Source of the DNA: Jatrophihabitans sp.
GTDB taxonomy: Bacteria; Actinomycetota; Actinomycetes; Mycobacteriales; Jatrophihabitantaceae
Assembly (NCBI GenBank): GCA_036399055.1
Contig: DASWNX010000030.1
Coordinates: 186,001-250,000, forward strand
DNA length: 64,000 nt
Reading direction: 5' to 3'
Of this stretch, positions 54,935 to 63,970 are shown one piece after another (positions within the stretch are counted from its first letter, which is position 1; every line of letters starts with the position of its first letter). The position numbers were made by a program, and so were the translations under genes. A model generated the notes under the pieces. The model was not told the DNA's origin and made no database searches. It saw nothing but the letters and a program-made list of their open reading frames with translations.

Positions 54935-56434
54935 GTGATCCTGCTGCAGATACCCGAGCGTCACACGGCTGCTGACGTGGTGGCCCTCGGCTTGATCGGA
55001 TCAGAGCTGCAGCTGGAGGAGATTTCCACCGAGGTGCTGCCGGTGGCCGCCGCCGAGGCCTGCGCGCTGTACGTCTCGGCCGAGGAGCCCGACGCTGAGG
55101 CCGGCGCCTTGCACACGGTGACCCTGCCCGGGGCGGTCCCGGCCACCGTCCTGATCGTCGGCCTCGGTGACGCCAGCCCCGAAGACCTGCGGGTGGCGGC
55201 GGTCGCGCTGGGCCGGCGGATCGAGCGACTGCCCGAGTCGCGCAGCGTGGCGGTGGCCATCCACGCCCCGAGCCGGCGGCAGAGCCGGGCGCTGGCTGAG
55301 GGGCTGGTGCTCGGCGGCTACCAGTACAGCAAGGCCTCCGACGCAGAGGACGCCCTGCATCAGCTGAATCTGGTCGGCACGCTGGACCGGGCCGGCCTGG
55401 ACGCCGGTGACGAGGCCGCTGACGCCGCCGGTTGGGCTCGCGACCTGGGCAACGCCCCGCCCAACGAACTGACCCCCGCCCGGATGGGCGAGCTGGCCGA
55501 GCAGCAGCTGACCCCCGCCGGCTGCAAGGTGAGCGTGCACGACGAGGCGTGGTTGACCGCGCAGGGCTTCGGCGGCGTTCTCGCCGTCGGCGGCGGCTCG
55601 GCAGCCGGCCCGCGACTGATCGAGGTGACCTACCGGCCGCGGCGAAAGAGCGGCGCCGCCCGGTTGCCGCACGTGGTGCTCGTCGGCAAGGGGATCACCT
55701 TCGACACCGGCGGCCTGAACCTCAAACTGGGCGACGGCATGCGCACCATGCACACCGACATGTGCGGGGGAGCGGCGGTGCTCGCCGCGGTCCAGTACGC
55801 GGCGATGCGCAAGCTGGCGATCTCGGTGACCGTCCTGGTGCCGGCCGCCGAGAACGCCGTGTCGGGGACCGCGACGCGGCCTTCGGACGTGATCACCCAC
55901 TTCGGTGGACGCACCACCGAGGTCGGCAACACCGACGCCGAGGGCCGGTTGATCCTGGCCGACGCGCTCGGTTATGCGGTCAAGCGGCTCAAGCCGGACG
56001 TGCTGATCGACGTCGCCACCCTGACCGGCGCCGCCAGAGTGGCGCTCGGAATGGAGATCGGCGCCTACTTCGCCAACGACGACGCCCTCGCCGCCCAGCT
56101 GGAACAGGCCAGCGCGGACTCCGGAGAGCCGATCTGGCGGATGCCGCTGGAGCATCACTACGTCAAGCAGCTGGAGTCCCCGGTGGCCGACGCGCGCAAC
56201 GATCCCGGCACCCCGGGGGCGATCACGGCGGCGCTGTTCCTGCAGCCGTTCGTCGGTGACGTCGCCTGGGCGCACCTGGACATCGCCGGGCCGGCGAGGG
56301 CCGCCGCTGACGGGCCGGTGCTGTCCCACGGCGCCACCGGGTTCGGCGCCCGGCTGCTGGCTCACTACCTGGACACCATGGCCGGCTCAGACACCATGGC
56401 CGGCTTAGGGACCGCGGCCGGCTCACCCGGCTGA
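54935..56434 (+). CDS. pepA: Leucyl aminopeptidase (M17)
   Basis: The product is 499 residues. The C-terminal di-metal catalytic domain contains GKGITFDTGGLNLK, MCGGAAVL and the signature NTDAEGRLIL (332-341). It removes N-terminal residues from peptides and is cytosolic and hexameric. GTG 54935 follows GAAGAAGG. The last ~20 residues repeat DTMAGS units from an 18-bp duplication and lie beyond the conserved end. Confidence 0.95.
   Translation: MILLQIPERHTAADVVALGLIGSELQLEEISTEVLPVAAAEACALYVSAEEPDAEAGALHTVTLPGAVPATVLIVGLGDASPEDLRVAAVALGRRIERLPESRSVAVAIHAPSRRQSRALAEGLVLGGYQYSKASDAEDALHQLNLVGTLDRAGLDAGDEAADAAGWARDLGNAPPNELTPARMGELAEQQLTPAGCKVSVHDEAWLTAQGFGGVLAVGGGSAAGPRLIEVTYRPRRKSGAARLPHVVLVGKGITFDTGGLNLKLGDGMRTMHTDMCGGAAVLAAVQYAAMRKLAISVTVLVPAAENAVSGTATRPSDVITHFGGRTTEVGNTDAEGRLILADALGYAVKRLKPDVLIDVATLTGAARVALGMEIGAYFANDDALAAQLEQASADSGEPIWRMPLEHHYVKQLESPVADARNDPGTPGAITAALFLQPFVGDVAWAHLDIAGPARAAADGPVLSHGATGFGARLLAHYLDTMAGSDTMAGLGTAAGSPG
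56372..56425 (+). repeat. 18-bp in-frame array at the pepA 3' end
   Basis: Units at 56372-56389 and 56390-56407 differ by one base; 56408-56425 is a degenerate third. They extend the protein just before its stop. Confidence 0.88.
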
Positions 56435-56453
56435 GCCAGGCCAGCCGAGGAGC

Positions 56454-57623
56454 TCAGCGCAACGACTGGTACAACCGCACCGTGCGGGCGGCGATGGCGT
56501 CCCAGCCGTACTGGGTGACCGCGCGCTCCCGGCCGGCCAGTCCCATCGACTGCAACCGCCCTGAGTCGGCGAGCAGCTCGTTGACGGCCGCGGCGAAGCC
56601 GGCCTCGAACTCCTTCGGGTCCGCGGCGTAGTCCACCAGCAGGCCGGTCTCGCCCTCGACCACCACGTCGGGGATGCCGCCGACCCGGGAGGCCACCACC
56701 GCGGTCTCGCACGCCATCGCCTCGAGGTTGACGATGCCCTGCGGCTCGTAGATCGACGGGCACAGGAACAGGTCGGCGGCGCTGAGCAGTTGCAGCAGTT
56801 GCTCGCGCGGCAGCATCTCCTGGATCCAGACGACGCCCTTGCGGCCGGCCTGCAACCGGTGGACGGCCTCGGTGATCTCGGCGGCGAGCTCAGGGGTGTC
56901 CGGGGCGCCGGCGCACAGCGCGAGCTGCACGCCCGGGGTGAAGTCGGCGGCGGCCGCGACCAGATGCCCGACGCCCTTCTGCCGGGTGATCCGGCCGACG
57001 AACAGCGCGATCGGGCGGTCGGGGTCCAGCCCGTAGTGCCGTAGCACGTCGCGCGCGGGCACCGGCGCGTAGAGCTCGGTGTCGATTCCGTTCGGGATCA
57101 CGTGCACCCGTGAGGACTCCAGCGCGGGGTAGGCGGCGAGGATGTCAGCGCGCATCCCGTTGCTGACCGCCACCACCGCCGCGGCCGCTTCATAGGCGCT
57201 GCGCTCGGCCCAGGATGAGATGCGGTAACCGCCGCCGAGCTGCTCGGCCTTCCACGGCCGCAGCGGCTCCAGCGAGTGCGCGGTCACCACGTGGGGGATG
57301 TCGTACATCATCGAGGCCAGGTGACCGGCGAGGTTGGCGTACCAGGTGTGCGAGTGCACCAGGTCCGCGACTGGCGCGCCGTCAGACATCAGACCCGCCG
57401 CGATCTCGAGGTCGACGCCCAGGGTGGCCAGCGCCGGGTTGGCCGCGGCCAGGCCGGGCGGCGTCCGATAGGCGTGCACGCCGGGCTCGTCGCGCTCGGC
57501 GCCGAAGCAGTGCACCTCCACCTCGATCAGCTTGCGCAACTCGCGCGCCAGGAACTCGATGTGGACCCCTGCCCCGCCGTAGACCTCGGGCGGGTACTCC
57601 CGGCTGATCAGTGCTGCGCGCAT
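56454..57623 (-). CDS. glgA: GT4 glycosyltransferase of glycogen/alpha-glucan synthesis (GlgA/GlgM type)
   Basis: The product is 389 residues with a GT-B fold: REYPPEVYGGAGVH at the N-terminus, VGRITRQKGVGHL and SIYEPQGIVNLEAMA (the nucleotide-sugar Glu). This actinobacterial type (Rv1212c, GlgM) makes maltose-1-phosphate from ADP-glucose rather than long glucan. ATG 57623 fits TAGCGT seven bases upstream and the family start. Divergent from glgC, which makes its ADP-glucose. Confidence 0.93.
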   Translation of the reverse strand: MRAALISREYPPEVYGGAGVHIEFLARELRKLIEVEVHCFGAERDEPGVHAYRTPPGLAAANPALATLGVDLEIAAGLMSDGAPVADLVHSHTWYANLAGHLASMMYDIPHVVTAHSLEPLRPWKAEQLGGGYRISSWAERSAYEAAAAVVAVSNGMRADILAAYPALESSRVHVIPNGIDTELYAPVPARDVLRHYGLDPDRPIALFVGRITRQKGVGHLVAAAADFTPGVQLALCAGAPDTPELAAEITEAVHRLQAGRKGVVWIQEMLPREQLLQLLSAADLFLCPSIYEPQGIVNLEAMACETAVVASRVGGIPDVVVEGETGLLVDYAADPKEFEAGFAAAVNELLADSGRLQSMGLAGRERAVTQYGWDAIAARTVRLYQSLR

Positions 57624-57630
57624 GCTTAGC

Positions 57631-57636
57631 ACGCTA
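57631..57636 (-). promoter_or_regulatory. -10 element (TAGCGT) of leaderless glgA/glgM promoter
   Basis: On the minus strand TAGCGT ends seven bases before ATG 57623. Confidence 0.48.
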
Positions 57637-57689
57637 TCGCCGCGGACAGCCCCCCGGAACAGCAGGTGTGACACGGCTGTCAATCCCGC

Positions 57690-57695
57690 TAGGGT
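57690..57695 (+). promoter_or_regulatory. -10 element (TAGGGT) of leaderless glgC promoter
   Basis: TAGGGT ends six bases before ATG 57702. Confidence 0.52.
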
Positions 57696-57701
57696 GACGA
57701 T

Positions 57702-58922
57702 ATGGCTGCTGGCGTCCGGGTACTCGGCATCGTCCTGGCTGGTGGTGAGGGAAAGCGGCTGTGGCCCCTCACCGCGGACCGGGCAAAGCCGGCAGTGCCC
57801 TTCGGGGGTAATTACCGGCTGGTCGACTTCGTGCTGTCCAACATGGTGAACGCGGGCTTCCTGCGGATCTGCGTGTTGACCCAGTACAAGTCGCACTCGC
57901 TGGACCGGCACATCACCCAGACCTGGCGGATGTCGCAGTTACTCGGTAACTACGTGACTCCGGTGCCGGCTCAGCAGCGGCTGGGCCCGCGCTGGTACAC
58001 CGGCAGCGCCGACGCGATCCTGCAGTCGATGAACCTGATCACCGACGACAAGCCCACGCACATCGCGGTGTTCGGCGCCGACCACGTGTACCGGATGGAT
58101 CCCAAGCAGATGCTGGAGCGGCACATCGACTCCGGCTGCGGGGTCACCGTGGCCGGCATCCGGGTGCCGCGCGACCAGGCCGACCAGTTCGGCGTGATCG
58201 ACGCCGACGTCAACGGCAAGGTGCTGCAGTTCCTGGAGAAGCCGGCCGACCCGCCGGGCCTGCCCAACGACCCCGACGTCAGCTACGCCTCGATGGGCAA
58301 CTACATCTTCACCACCGAGGCGCTGGTCGAGGCGCTGCGGGCCGACGCCGAGGACCCGACCTCGGTGCACGACATGGGCGGCTCGATCATGCCGTGGATG
58401 GTCGAACGCGGCCGGGCGTCGGTCTATGACTTCGACGACAACGACATCCCGGGCTCGGAGGAGCGCGACCGCGGCTACTGGCGCGACGTCGGGACCATGG
58501 ACGCCTACTACGACGCGAACATGGACCTGGTCAGCGTCCACCCGATCTTCAACCTCTACAACTCGGCCTGGCCGATCTACACCTTTCACGAGCAGTTGCC
58601 GCCGGCCAAGTTCGTCGACGGCGGCCTGGCCCAGGAGTCGATCGTCGGCGCCGGGGCGATCATCTCCGGCTCCACGGTGCGCAGCAGCGTGGTGTCGCCC
58701 AACGTCAAGATCCGCAACGGCGCCTACGTCGAGGGGTCGGTGATCATGGACAACGTGGTGATCGGCGAGGGTGCCGTGGTGCGCCGGGCGATCCTGGACA
58801 AGAACGTGGTGATCGCTCCCGGCGCCCACATCGGTGTCGACCTCGAATCCGACCGCAGCCGTTACCACGTGTCCGAAAGCGGCGTGGTGGTGCTCGGCAA
58901 GGCTGAGCGGGCGGGCTTCTGA
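57702..58922 (+). CDS. glgC: Glucose-1-phosphate adenylyltransferase
   Basis: The product is 406 residues. It makes ADP-glucose from glucose 1-phosphate and [26 protein letters not shown] is the nucleotidyltransferase loop, with [11 protein letters not shown] and the C-terminal left-handed beta-helix also present. The divergent GT4 gene uses its product. Confidence 0.96.
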   Translation: MAAGVRVLGIVLAGGEGKRLWPLTADRAKPAVPFGGNYRLVDFVLSNMVNAGFLRICVLTQYKSHSLDRHITQTWRMSQLLGNYVTPVPAQQRLGPRWYTGSADAILQSMNLITDDKPTHIAVFGADHVYRMDPKQMLERHIDSGCGVTVAGIRVPRDQADQFGVIDADVNGKVLQFLEKPADPPGLPNDPDVSYASMGNYIFTTEALVEALRADAEDPTSVHDMGGSIMPWMVERGRASVYDFDDNDIPGSEERDRGYWRDVGTMDAYYDANMDLVSVHPIFNLYNSAWPIYTFHEQLPPAKFVDGGLAQESIVGAGAIISGSTVRSSVVSPNVKIRNGAYVEGSVIMDNVVIGEGAVVRRAILDKNVVIAPGAHIGVDLESDRSRYHVSESGVVVLGKAERAGF

Positions 58923-58934
58923 ATGCGGAGCGCC

Positions 58935-58958
58935 TGAGCCGGCGGCAAAACCGGCTTA
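58935..58958 (+). terminator. Hairpin after glgC
   Basis: TGAGCCGG (58935-58942) pairs with CCGGCTTA (58951-58958), with one wobble, around CGGCAAAA. It lies 12 bases beyond the stop. Confidence 0.45.
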
Positions 58959-59000
58959 GACGATAAATGACGCGAGCCCGGTCACGTTTGAGTTTCGTAG

Positions 59001-59027
59001 CAGAGGGTTCCCTCTGGCGTGCCAGAG
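59001..59027. promoter_or_regulatory. Interlocking inverted repeats upstream of the glutamate-type ABC operon
   Basis: CAGAGGG-TT-CCCTCTG (59001-59016) and CTCTGGC-GT-GCCAGAG (59012-59027) are both perfect and share CTCTG. Three CAGAG half-sites result. A TAGAGT hexamer at 59036-59041 may be the -10, which would put this site over the -35 as an operator. Confidence 0.55.
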
Positions 59028-59086
59028 CGCTGCCTTAGAGTCGCGCCAACCATGCCCGTGAATGCGTATCGAAGAGAGAAGTGAGA

Positions 59087-59986
59087 ATGCGTCGTTCCAT
59101 CGTCGTCTTCGCCGGACTCGCCGTCACCGGCTCGCTGGCCCTGGCCGGGTGCGCGAAGAATGAGCCCAAGTCCAGCACGCCGACCACGTCGGCGACTGTC
59201 GGCGCCGTCAGCAAGGACCAGGCCGCGGCAGATCTGCTGCCTGCCTCGCTCAAGTCCTCGGGCAAGCTCATCGTCGGCATCAACGTGCCCTACGCGCCGA
59301 ACGAGTACAAGGACCCGTCCGGCAAGATCGTCGGCTGGGAGGTCGACCTGCTCAACGCGATGGCGACCAAGCTCGGCGTGACGCCGGTCCTGCAGGAGTC
59401 TGGCTTCGACAACATCATCCCCTCGGTCAAGGGCGGCAAGTTCAACATCGGGATGTCCTCCTTCACCGACAACAAGACCCGCGAGGCCCAGGTCGACTTC
59501 GTCAACTACTACAGCGCCGGCACCCAGTGGGCCGCACCGGCGGGCAAGACCGTCGACCCGGACAACGCCTGTGGCATGAAGATCGCCGTGCAGACCAGCA
59601 CCACCCAGGAGACCGACGACCTGCCGGCCAGGAGCAAGGCCTGCACCGCGGCGGGCAAGAAGGCGATCACGATCGTCAAGATCGACAGCCAGGACGCGGT
59701 GAACCAGGCAGTGATCCTCGGCCAGGCCGAGGCCTTCGCCGCCGACTCGCCGATCACCCAGTACGCGGTCAAGCAGTCCAACGGCAAGCTGGCGTTGGCC
59801 GGCGAGATCTACGGCGCCGCGCCGTACGGCTTCGTGGTGGCCAAGGACGCCGGCACCCTGAAGCAGGCGCTGCAGAAGGCCGTCCAGTCGATGATCGACG
59901 ACGGCACCTACAAGCAGGTCCTGGACAAGTGGGGGGTCGGCGCCGGTGGTCTCACACAGGCGACCGTCAACGGCGCCCAGAGCTGA
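59087..59986 (+). CDS. Glutamate-type ABC transporter substrate-binding lipoprotein
   Basis: The product is 299 residues of SBP family 3. The signal ends LALAGC, with Cys22 lipidated, then a Ser/Thr-rich tether. VGINVPYAPNEYKD, GWEVDLLNAMATKLG and FDNIIPSVKGGKFNIGMSSF are typical of polar amino-acid binding proteins. ATG 59087 follows GAGAGAAG; GTG 59081 is two codons earlier. First gene of the operon. Confidence 0.93.
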   Translation: MRRSIVVFAGLAVTGSLALAGCAKNEPKSSTPTTSATVGAVSKDQAAADLLPASLKSSGKLIVGINVPYAPNEYKDPSGKIVGWEVDLLNAMATKLGVTPVLQESGFDNIIPSVKGGKFNIGMSSFTDNKTREAQVDFVNYYSAGTQWAAPAGKTVDPDNACGMKIAVQTSTTQETDDLPARSKACTAAGKKAITIVKIDSQDAVNQAVILGQAEAFAADSPITQYAVKQSNGKLALAGEIYGAAPYGFVVAKDAGTLKQALQKAVQSMIDDGTYKQVLDKWGVGAGGLTQATVNGAQS

Positions 59987-59989
59987 GCC

Positions 59990-60946
59990 GTGTCTGTCTC
60001 ACACCCTGACGCCGGGAAGGCCGCCGGCGCCGCTGGGAGCAGCCCTGAGTTGATCCAGGCGGTGCCGCTGCGGCGACCGGGCCGGTGGGTCGCGGCCGTG
60101 CTGGTGGTCCTGCTGCTGGGCCTGTTCCTCTACGGCGCGGCGACCAACTCGGCCTATGACTGGTCGACCGTCGGGCAGTACCTGTTCGACGAGCGGGTCA
60201 GCCAGGCGGCGATGATCACGCTGTCGCTGACCGCGCTGGCGATGTTCTTCGCGATCCTGCTCGGAGTCGTGCTCGCGGTGATGCGGCTGTCGCCGAACCC
60301 GATCCTGAAGTGGGTGAGCTTCGGCTATCTCTGGGTCTTCCGGGGCACCCCGGTGTACGTGCAGCTGGTGTTCTGGGGGCTGTTGGTCGTCATCTACCCC
60401 GAGATCGACCTCGGCATCCCGTTCGTGCACCAGTTCGCCCACGTCCAGACCCAGAGCTTCTTCACCTACTACTGGCTGGCCGTGATCGGGCTGGCTCTCA
60501 ACGAGGCGGCCTACATGGCCGAGATCGTCCGGGCCGGCATCACCAGCGTGGACGAGGGGCAGGACGAGGCAGCCCGGGCGTTGGGCATGTCGTGGGGGCA
60601 GTCGACGAGGCGGATCGTGCTGCCGCAGGCGATGCGGGTGATCATCCCGCCGACCGGCAACGAGCTGATCTCGATGCTCAAGACCACCTCGCTGGTCACC
60701 GCGGTGCCCTACACCAAGGAGCTCTACAGCCGCACCCGCGACCTGTCGGTGGAGACCTTCAACCCGATCCCGATGCTGCTGGTGGCCTCGATCTGGTACC
60801 TGTTCTTCACCTCGATCCTGATGGTCGGTCAGTTCTATCTGGAGCGTCACTTCGCCCGGGGGGCCTCGCGCAAGATGTCGGTCAGGCAACTGCAAGCGCT
60901 GGCCAACGCCCAGGGCGTCGGCGACCAGCACGGGCGCCTCGGATGA
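59990..60946 (+). CDS. Amino-acid ABC transporter permease (His/Glu/Gln type)
   Basis: The product is 318 residues. Helices begin at about residue 36; the His/Glu/Gln/Arg/opine permease pattern ([35 protein letters not shown]) and the EAA loop [22 protein letters not shown] are clear. It has a longer N-terminus and a C-terminal extension than GluC or GluD. Only one permease is encoded, so a homodimer is inferred. Stop overlaps the next start (ATGA). Confidence 0.93.
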   Translation: MSVSHPDAGKAAGAAGSSPELIQAVPLRRPGRWVAAVLVVLLLGLFLYGAATNSAYDWSTVGQYLFDERVSQAAMITLSLTALAMFFAILLGVVLAVMRLSPNPILKWVSFGYLWVFRGTPVYVQLVFWGLLVVIYPEIDLGIPFVHQFAHVQTQSFFTYYWLAVIGLALNEAAYMAEIVRAGITSVDEGQDEAARALGMSWGQSTRRIVLPQAMRVIIPPTGNELISMLKTTSLVTAVPYTKELYSRTRDLSVETFNPIPMLLVASIWYLFFTSILMVGQFYLERHFARGASRKMSVRQLQALANAQGVGDQHGRLG

Positions 60947-61707
60947 GCCGGCCCATGGTGCGCAGCGAGTCGGTGTGCAAGTCCTTCGGCGCGCTGCAGG
61001 TGCTCAAGGGCATCTCCTTGACCGTCGAGCGGGGCGAGGTGATGTGCCTGGTCGGGCCGTCGGGCTCGGGCAAGTCCACCTTTCTGCGCTGCATCAACCA
61101 CCTGGAGCAGGTCACTGCCGGCCGGCTCTGGGTCGACGGTGAGCTGGTCGGCTACCACGAACGCGGCGGCAAGCTGCATGAGATGCCGGCCAGGGACGCG
61201 GCCCGTCAGCGCCGCGACATCGGAATGGTCTTTCAGCGGTTCAACCTCTTTCCGCACCTGACGGCGCTGGAGAACATCACCGAGGCGCCGATCCGGGTGA
61301 AGAAGCAGAAGAAGGCGGTGGCCGTCGAGCGGGCTCGGGAGTTGCTGGCCCAGGTCGGGCTCTCGGAGAAGGAGAAGGCCTACCCCGCCCAGCTGTCCGG
61401 CGGGCAGCAGCAACGGGTCGCCATCGCCCGGGCGCTGGCGATGGACCCGAAGCTCATGCTGTTCGACGAGCCGACCTCGGCGCTGGACCCGGAGCTGGTC
61501 GGCGAGGTCCTGGACGTGATGAAGGAGCTGGCCCGCGGCGGCATGACCATGATCGTGGTCACCCACGAGATGGGCTTCGCCCGGGAGGTCGCCGACCAGC
61601 TGGTGTTCATGGACGCTGGAGTCGTGGTCGAGTCGGGCAACCCCCGCGAGGTGCTGGCCAATCCGCAGCACGACCGGACCAAGGCGTTCCTGTCCAAGGT
61701 GCTGTGA
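60943..61707 (+). CDS. Amino-acid ABC transporter ATP-binding protein (GlnQ/GluA-like)
   Basis: The product is 254 residues. Walker [10 protein letters not shown] (38-46), signature [15 protein letters not shown], Walker [12 protein letters not shown] and H-loop VTHEMGFA are intact. ATG 60943 overlaps the permease stop. A ~15-residue insert ([13 protein letters not shown]) after the Q-loop approach is common in this clade. Confidence 0.95.
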   Translation: MSRPMVRSESVCKSFGALQVLKGISLTVERGEVMCLVGPSGSGKSTFLRCINHLEQVTAGRLWVDGELVGYHERGGKLHEMPARDAARQRRDIGMVFQRFNLFPHLTALENITEAPIRVKKQKKAVAVERARELLAQVGLSEKEKAYPAQLSGGQQQRVAIARALAMDPKLMLFDEPTSALDPELVGEVLDVMKELARGGMTMIVVTHEMGFAREVADQLVFMDAGVVVESGNPREVLANPQHDRTKAFLSKVL

Positions 61708-61744
61708 GCACGCCTGCCCGCCGGTTGGGCCGGGCTTTGCGTCC

Positions 61745-62914
61745 ATGAGCGAGGTGGGTTGGGACGCTGACCCCGGGGTCGCCGGCTGGCCGGGACTGCC
61801 GGCGCTGAGCGGTGACCTGCGGGCCGACGTGTGCGTGGTGGGGCTCGGCGGCAGCGGGTTGGCCGCGGTCGGCGAGGTGCTGCGCCGGGGGCTGTCGGTG
61901 GTGGGCGTGGACGCCGGCCGGGTGGCCGCGGGCGCGGCCGGGCGCAACGGCGGGTTCCTGCTCGGCGGCCCGGCCATCAGCGTTCACCACGCCGGCGCCG
62001 GCTGGGGCCTGGCCGCCGCCCTGGAGCTCTACCGCCAGACCCTCGACGAGATCGCCGAGCTGGCCCGGCTGCTGGGTCCGGAGGTGGTCCGCCAGGTCGG
62101 TTCGCTGCGGATCGCCGGGTTGCCGGGCGAGCCGGCGGACGAGCTCGAAGAGGCTGACCGGCAGGCGGAGCTGGCCGATTGCCACGAGCAGCACGAGGTG
62201 CTGCGCGAGCACGGCATCGCGGTGCGCCGCTATGACGGCGAACTCGGCGCCGGGTTGTTCCTGCCCGACGACGCGGCGATGAACCCGGCCCGCCGGGCGT
62301 TGGGGCTGGCCACGCTGTACGGCGGCGATCCCGGCCGAGCCCGGCTGTTCGAGAACAGCCCGGTCACCGCGATCAGCGCCGGCCGGGTGCAGACCGCCGC
62401 CGGCGCGGTGTCAGCGGGGTTGGTGGTGGTCGCCGTCGACGGCCGGCTGGAGGTGCTGCTGCCCGAGCTGGCCGGCCGGGTGCGGACCGCGCGGCTGCAG
62501 ATGCTGGCCACCGAGCCGGTGGCGCCGGGGCGGTTGCCCTGCCCGGTGTACGGCCGGTGGGGTTATGACTACGCCCAGCAGGACCAGGCCGGCCGGCTGT
62601 TCGTCGGCGGTGGCCGGGACCGGTTCCTCGATCAGGAGTGGACGACGCGGACGAGCCCGACAGCCGGGGTGCAGGCCTGGATCGAGCAGGCCGCGGCCCG
62701 GTTCGCCGGCGCCCCGGTCCGGGTCAGCCACCGGTGGGCCGCCTCGGTCGGCTACACCGAAGACGCCCGCCCGCTGGTGACCGAGGCCCGACCCGGAGTC
62801 ATCGCCTGCGGTGGCTACAACGGCACCGGCAACCTCGTCGGGCCGGTCGCCGCCCGGGCGGCGGTGGCGCTGGGCCTGGACGGCGTTCCGCCGCCGGCCT
62901 GCTTCAGCAGCTGA
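61745..62914 (+). CDS. FAD-dependent amine oxidoreductase (DAO family, PuuB-like)
   Basis: The product is 389 residues. Rossmann motif VVGLGGSGLAAVGE with a downstream acidic end (VGVDAG), then AAGRNGGFLLGG, match DAO-fold oxidases of the gamma-glutamylputrescine oxidase type. The C-terminal GGYNGTGN completes the FAD site. It follows the glutamate-type importer by 37 bp, so oxidation of an imported or derived amine/amino acid is inferred. Substrate unknown. Confidence 0.86.
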   Translation: MSEVGWDADPGVAGWPGLPALSGDLRADVCVVGLGGSGLAAVGEVLRRGLSVVGVDAGRVAAGAAGRNGGFLLGGPAISVHHAGAGWGLAAALELYRQTLDEIAELARLLGPEVVRQVGSLRIAGLPGEPADELEEADRQAELADCHEQHEVLREHGIAVRRYDGELGAGLFLPDDAAMNPARRALGLATLYGGDPGRARLFENSPVTAISAGRVQTAAGAVSAGLVVVAVDGRLEVLLPELAGRVRTARLQMLATEPVAPGRLPCPVYGRWGYDYAQQDQAGRLFVGGGRDRFLDQEWTTRTSPTAGVQAWIEQAAARFAGAPVRVSHRWAASVGYTEDARPLVTEARPGVIACGGYNGTGNLVGPVAARAAVALGLDGVPPPACFSS

Positions 62915-62949
62915 GACGCTGCCGCGCCGGCGGAGCTGGCTGGGCGCGC

Positions 62950-63846
62950 TCAGTCCAGCGTCCGGGCGGTGGCCCGGATCGCGCTCAGAGCCGCGGCGAT
63001 CAAGCTGTTGTGCGCCGCCGGCCGGTGCAAGGCCAGCACGGCACGCCGCGGTGAGCGTCCCAGCAGCGGGGTCGGCAGCACGCCGTCGGTGTCGCTGACG
63101 CCCAGGCCCGGAACCAGGGCGACCCCCAGGCCTGCCCCGACCAGGCCCCGCACCACCGAGTAGTCGTTGCTGCGAAAGCTGACTCGCGGCACGAAGCCGG
63201 CTCGGGCCGCCAACCGGTCCAGGTTCAGCGCGCCCGGTGAGCCGGCCAGCGGGGCCACCCAGCGCTCGGCCGCCAACGCGGCCAACCGCAACGGAGCGCC
63301 GGCCAGCCGATGCCCGGCCGGCAGCAGCAGGTACAGCGGCTCGCGCAGCACCTCGGTCTCGGCCAGCCGGGCGGGCCAGCCGGGCGGCACGGTGTCATAG
63401 CGATAGGCCAACGCCAGGTCGAGCTCGCCGGACAGCAACCGGGGCAGCAGCGCGTCCAGCTCGCCCTCGTCCACCTCGATCTCGACACCTGGACGCTGCT
63501 GTCGCAGGGCGGCCAACGCGGCCGGCAGCAGCCTGGCCGAGGCGGTCGGAAAACTGCCGATCCGCAACTGGCCGGCCTCGCCCCGGGCGATCGCGGCCAC
63601 CTCGCGGTCCAGGCCGGCCAGCATCGCCAGCACGTCGGCGGCCCGCTCGGCCAGCAGGTGGGCGTGCGCGGTCGGCCGGACGCTCTGCGCGCCGCGCTCG
63701 AACAGGACCAGGCCGGTGGCCTTCTCCAGCGCCGACATCTGCTGGGAGACCGCGGAGGGCGTGTAACGCAACTCGGCGGCCGCGCCGGCGTAGGAGCCAG
63801 TGGCCAGCACGGTGCGCAGGGTGTGCAGCTGATGCGGAGCGAGCAT
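62950..63846 (-). CDS. LysR-family transcriptional regulator
   Basis: The product is 298 residues. The N-terminal winged helix-turn-helix (LHTLRTVLATGSYAGAA, then YTPSAVSQQMSALE) is followed by a periplasmic-binding-like effector domain with LLPAGHRLAGAP. It converges with the amine oxidase gene, a plausible target. ATG 63846 has a TAAGCT -10 six bases upstream, just downstream of an iteron-like array. Confidence 0.92.
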   Translation of the reverse strand: MLAPHQLHTLRTVLATGSYAGAAAELRYTPSAVSQQMSALEKATGLVLFERGAQSVRPTAHAHLLAERAADVLAMLAGLDREVAAIARGEAGQLRIGSFPTASARLLPAALAALRQQRPGVEIEVDEGELDALLPRLLSGELDLALAYRYDTVPPGWPARLAETEVLREPLYLLLPAGHRLAGAPLRLAALAAERWVAPLAGSPGALNLDRLAARAGFVPRVSFRSNDYSVVRGLVGAGLGVALVPGLGVSDTDGVLPTPLLGRSPRRAVLALHRPAAHNSLIAAALSAIRATARTLD

Positions 63847-63852
63847 CAGCGA

Positions 63853-63858
63853 AGCTTA
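63853..63858 (-). promoter_or_regulatory. -10 element (TAAGCT) of a leaderless LysR-gene promoter
   Basis: On the minus strand TAAGCT ends six bases before ATG 63846. Confidence 0.52.
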
Positions 63859-63864
63859 GGCTGC

Positions 63865-63970
63865 GGCGGGCTATCGGACGGCGGGCTATCGGACGGCGGG
63901 CTTATCGGACGGCGAGCTTATCGGCGGCGGGCTTATCGGCGGCGGGCTATCGGACGGCTGGCGCATCGGC
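63865..63970. repeat. 15-bp tandem array, seven units, upstream of the LysR gene
   Basis: Units of GGCGGGCTATCGGAC (or 15-16-base variants) start at 63865, 63880, 63895, 63911, 63926, 63941 and 63956. Stops occur in all minus-strand frames tested, so it looks non-coding. It covers where the LysR -35 and upstream region should be. Confidence 0.92.

Noticed and set aside
60310..60942. Open frame running through the permease into the ATP-binding gene
   Set aside because: Out of frame with the permease and of shadow composition; ATG 60943 at an ATGA overlap is the natural ATPase start.
63865..63970. Regular array as a possible CRISPR
   Set aside because: Units are contiguous 15-16-mers without unique spacers, and no cas genes are nearby.
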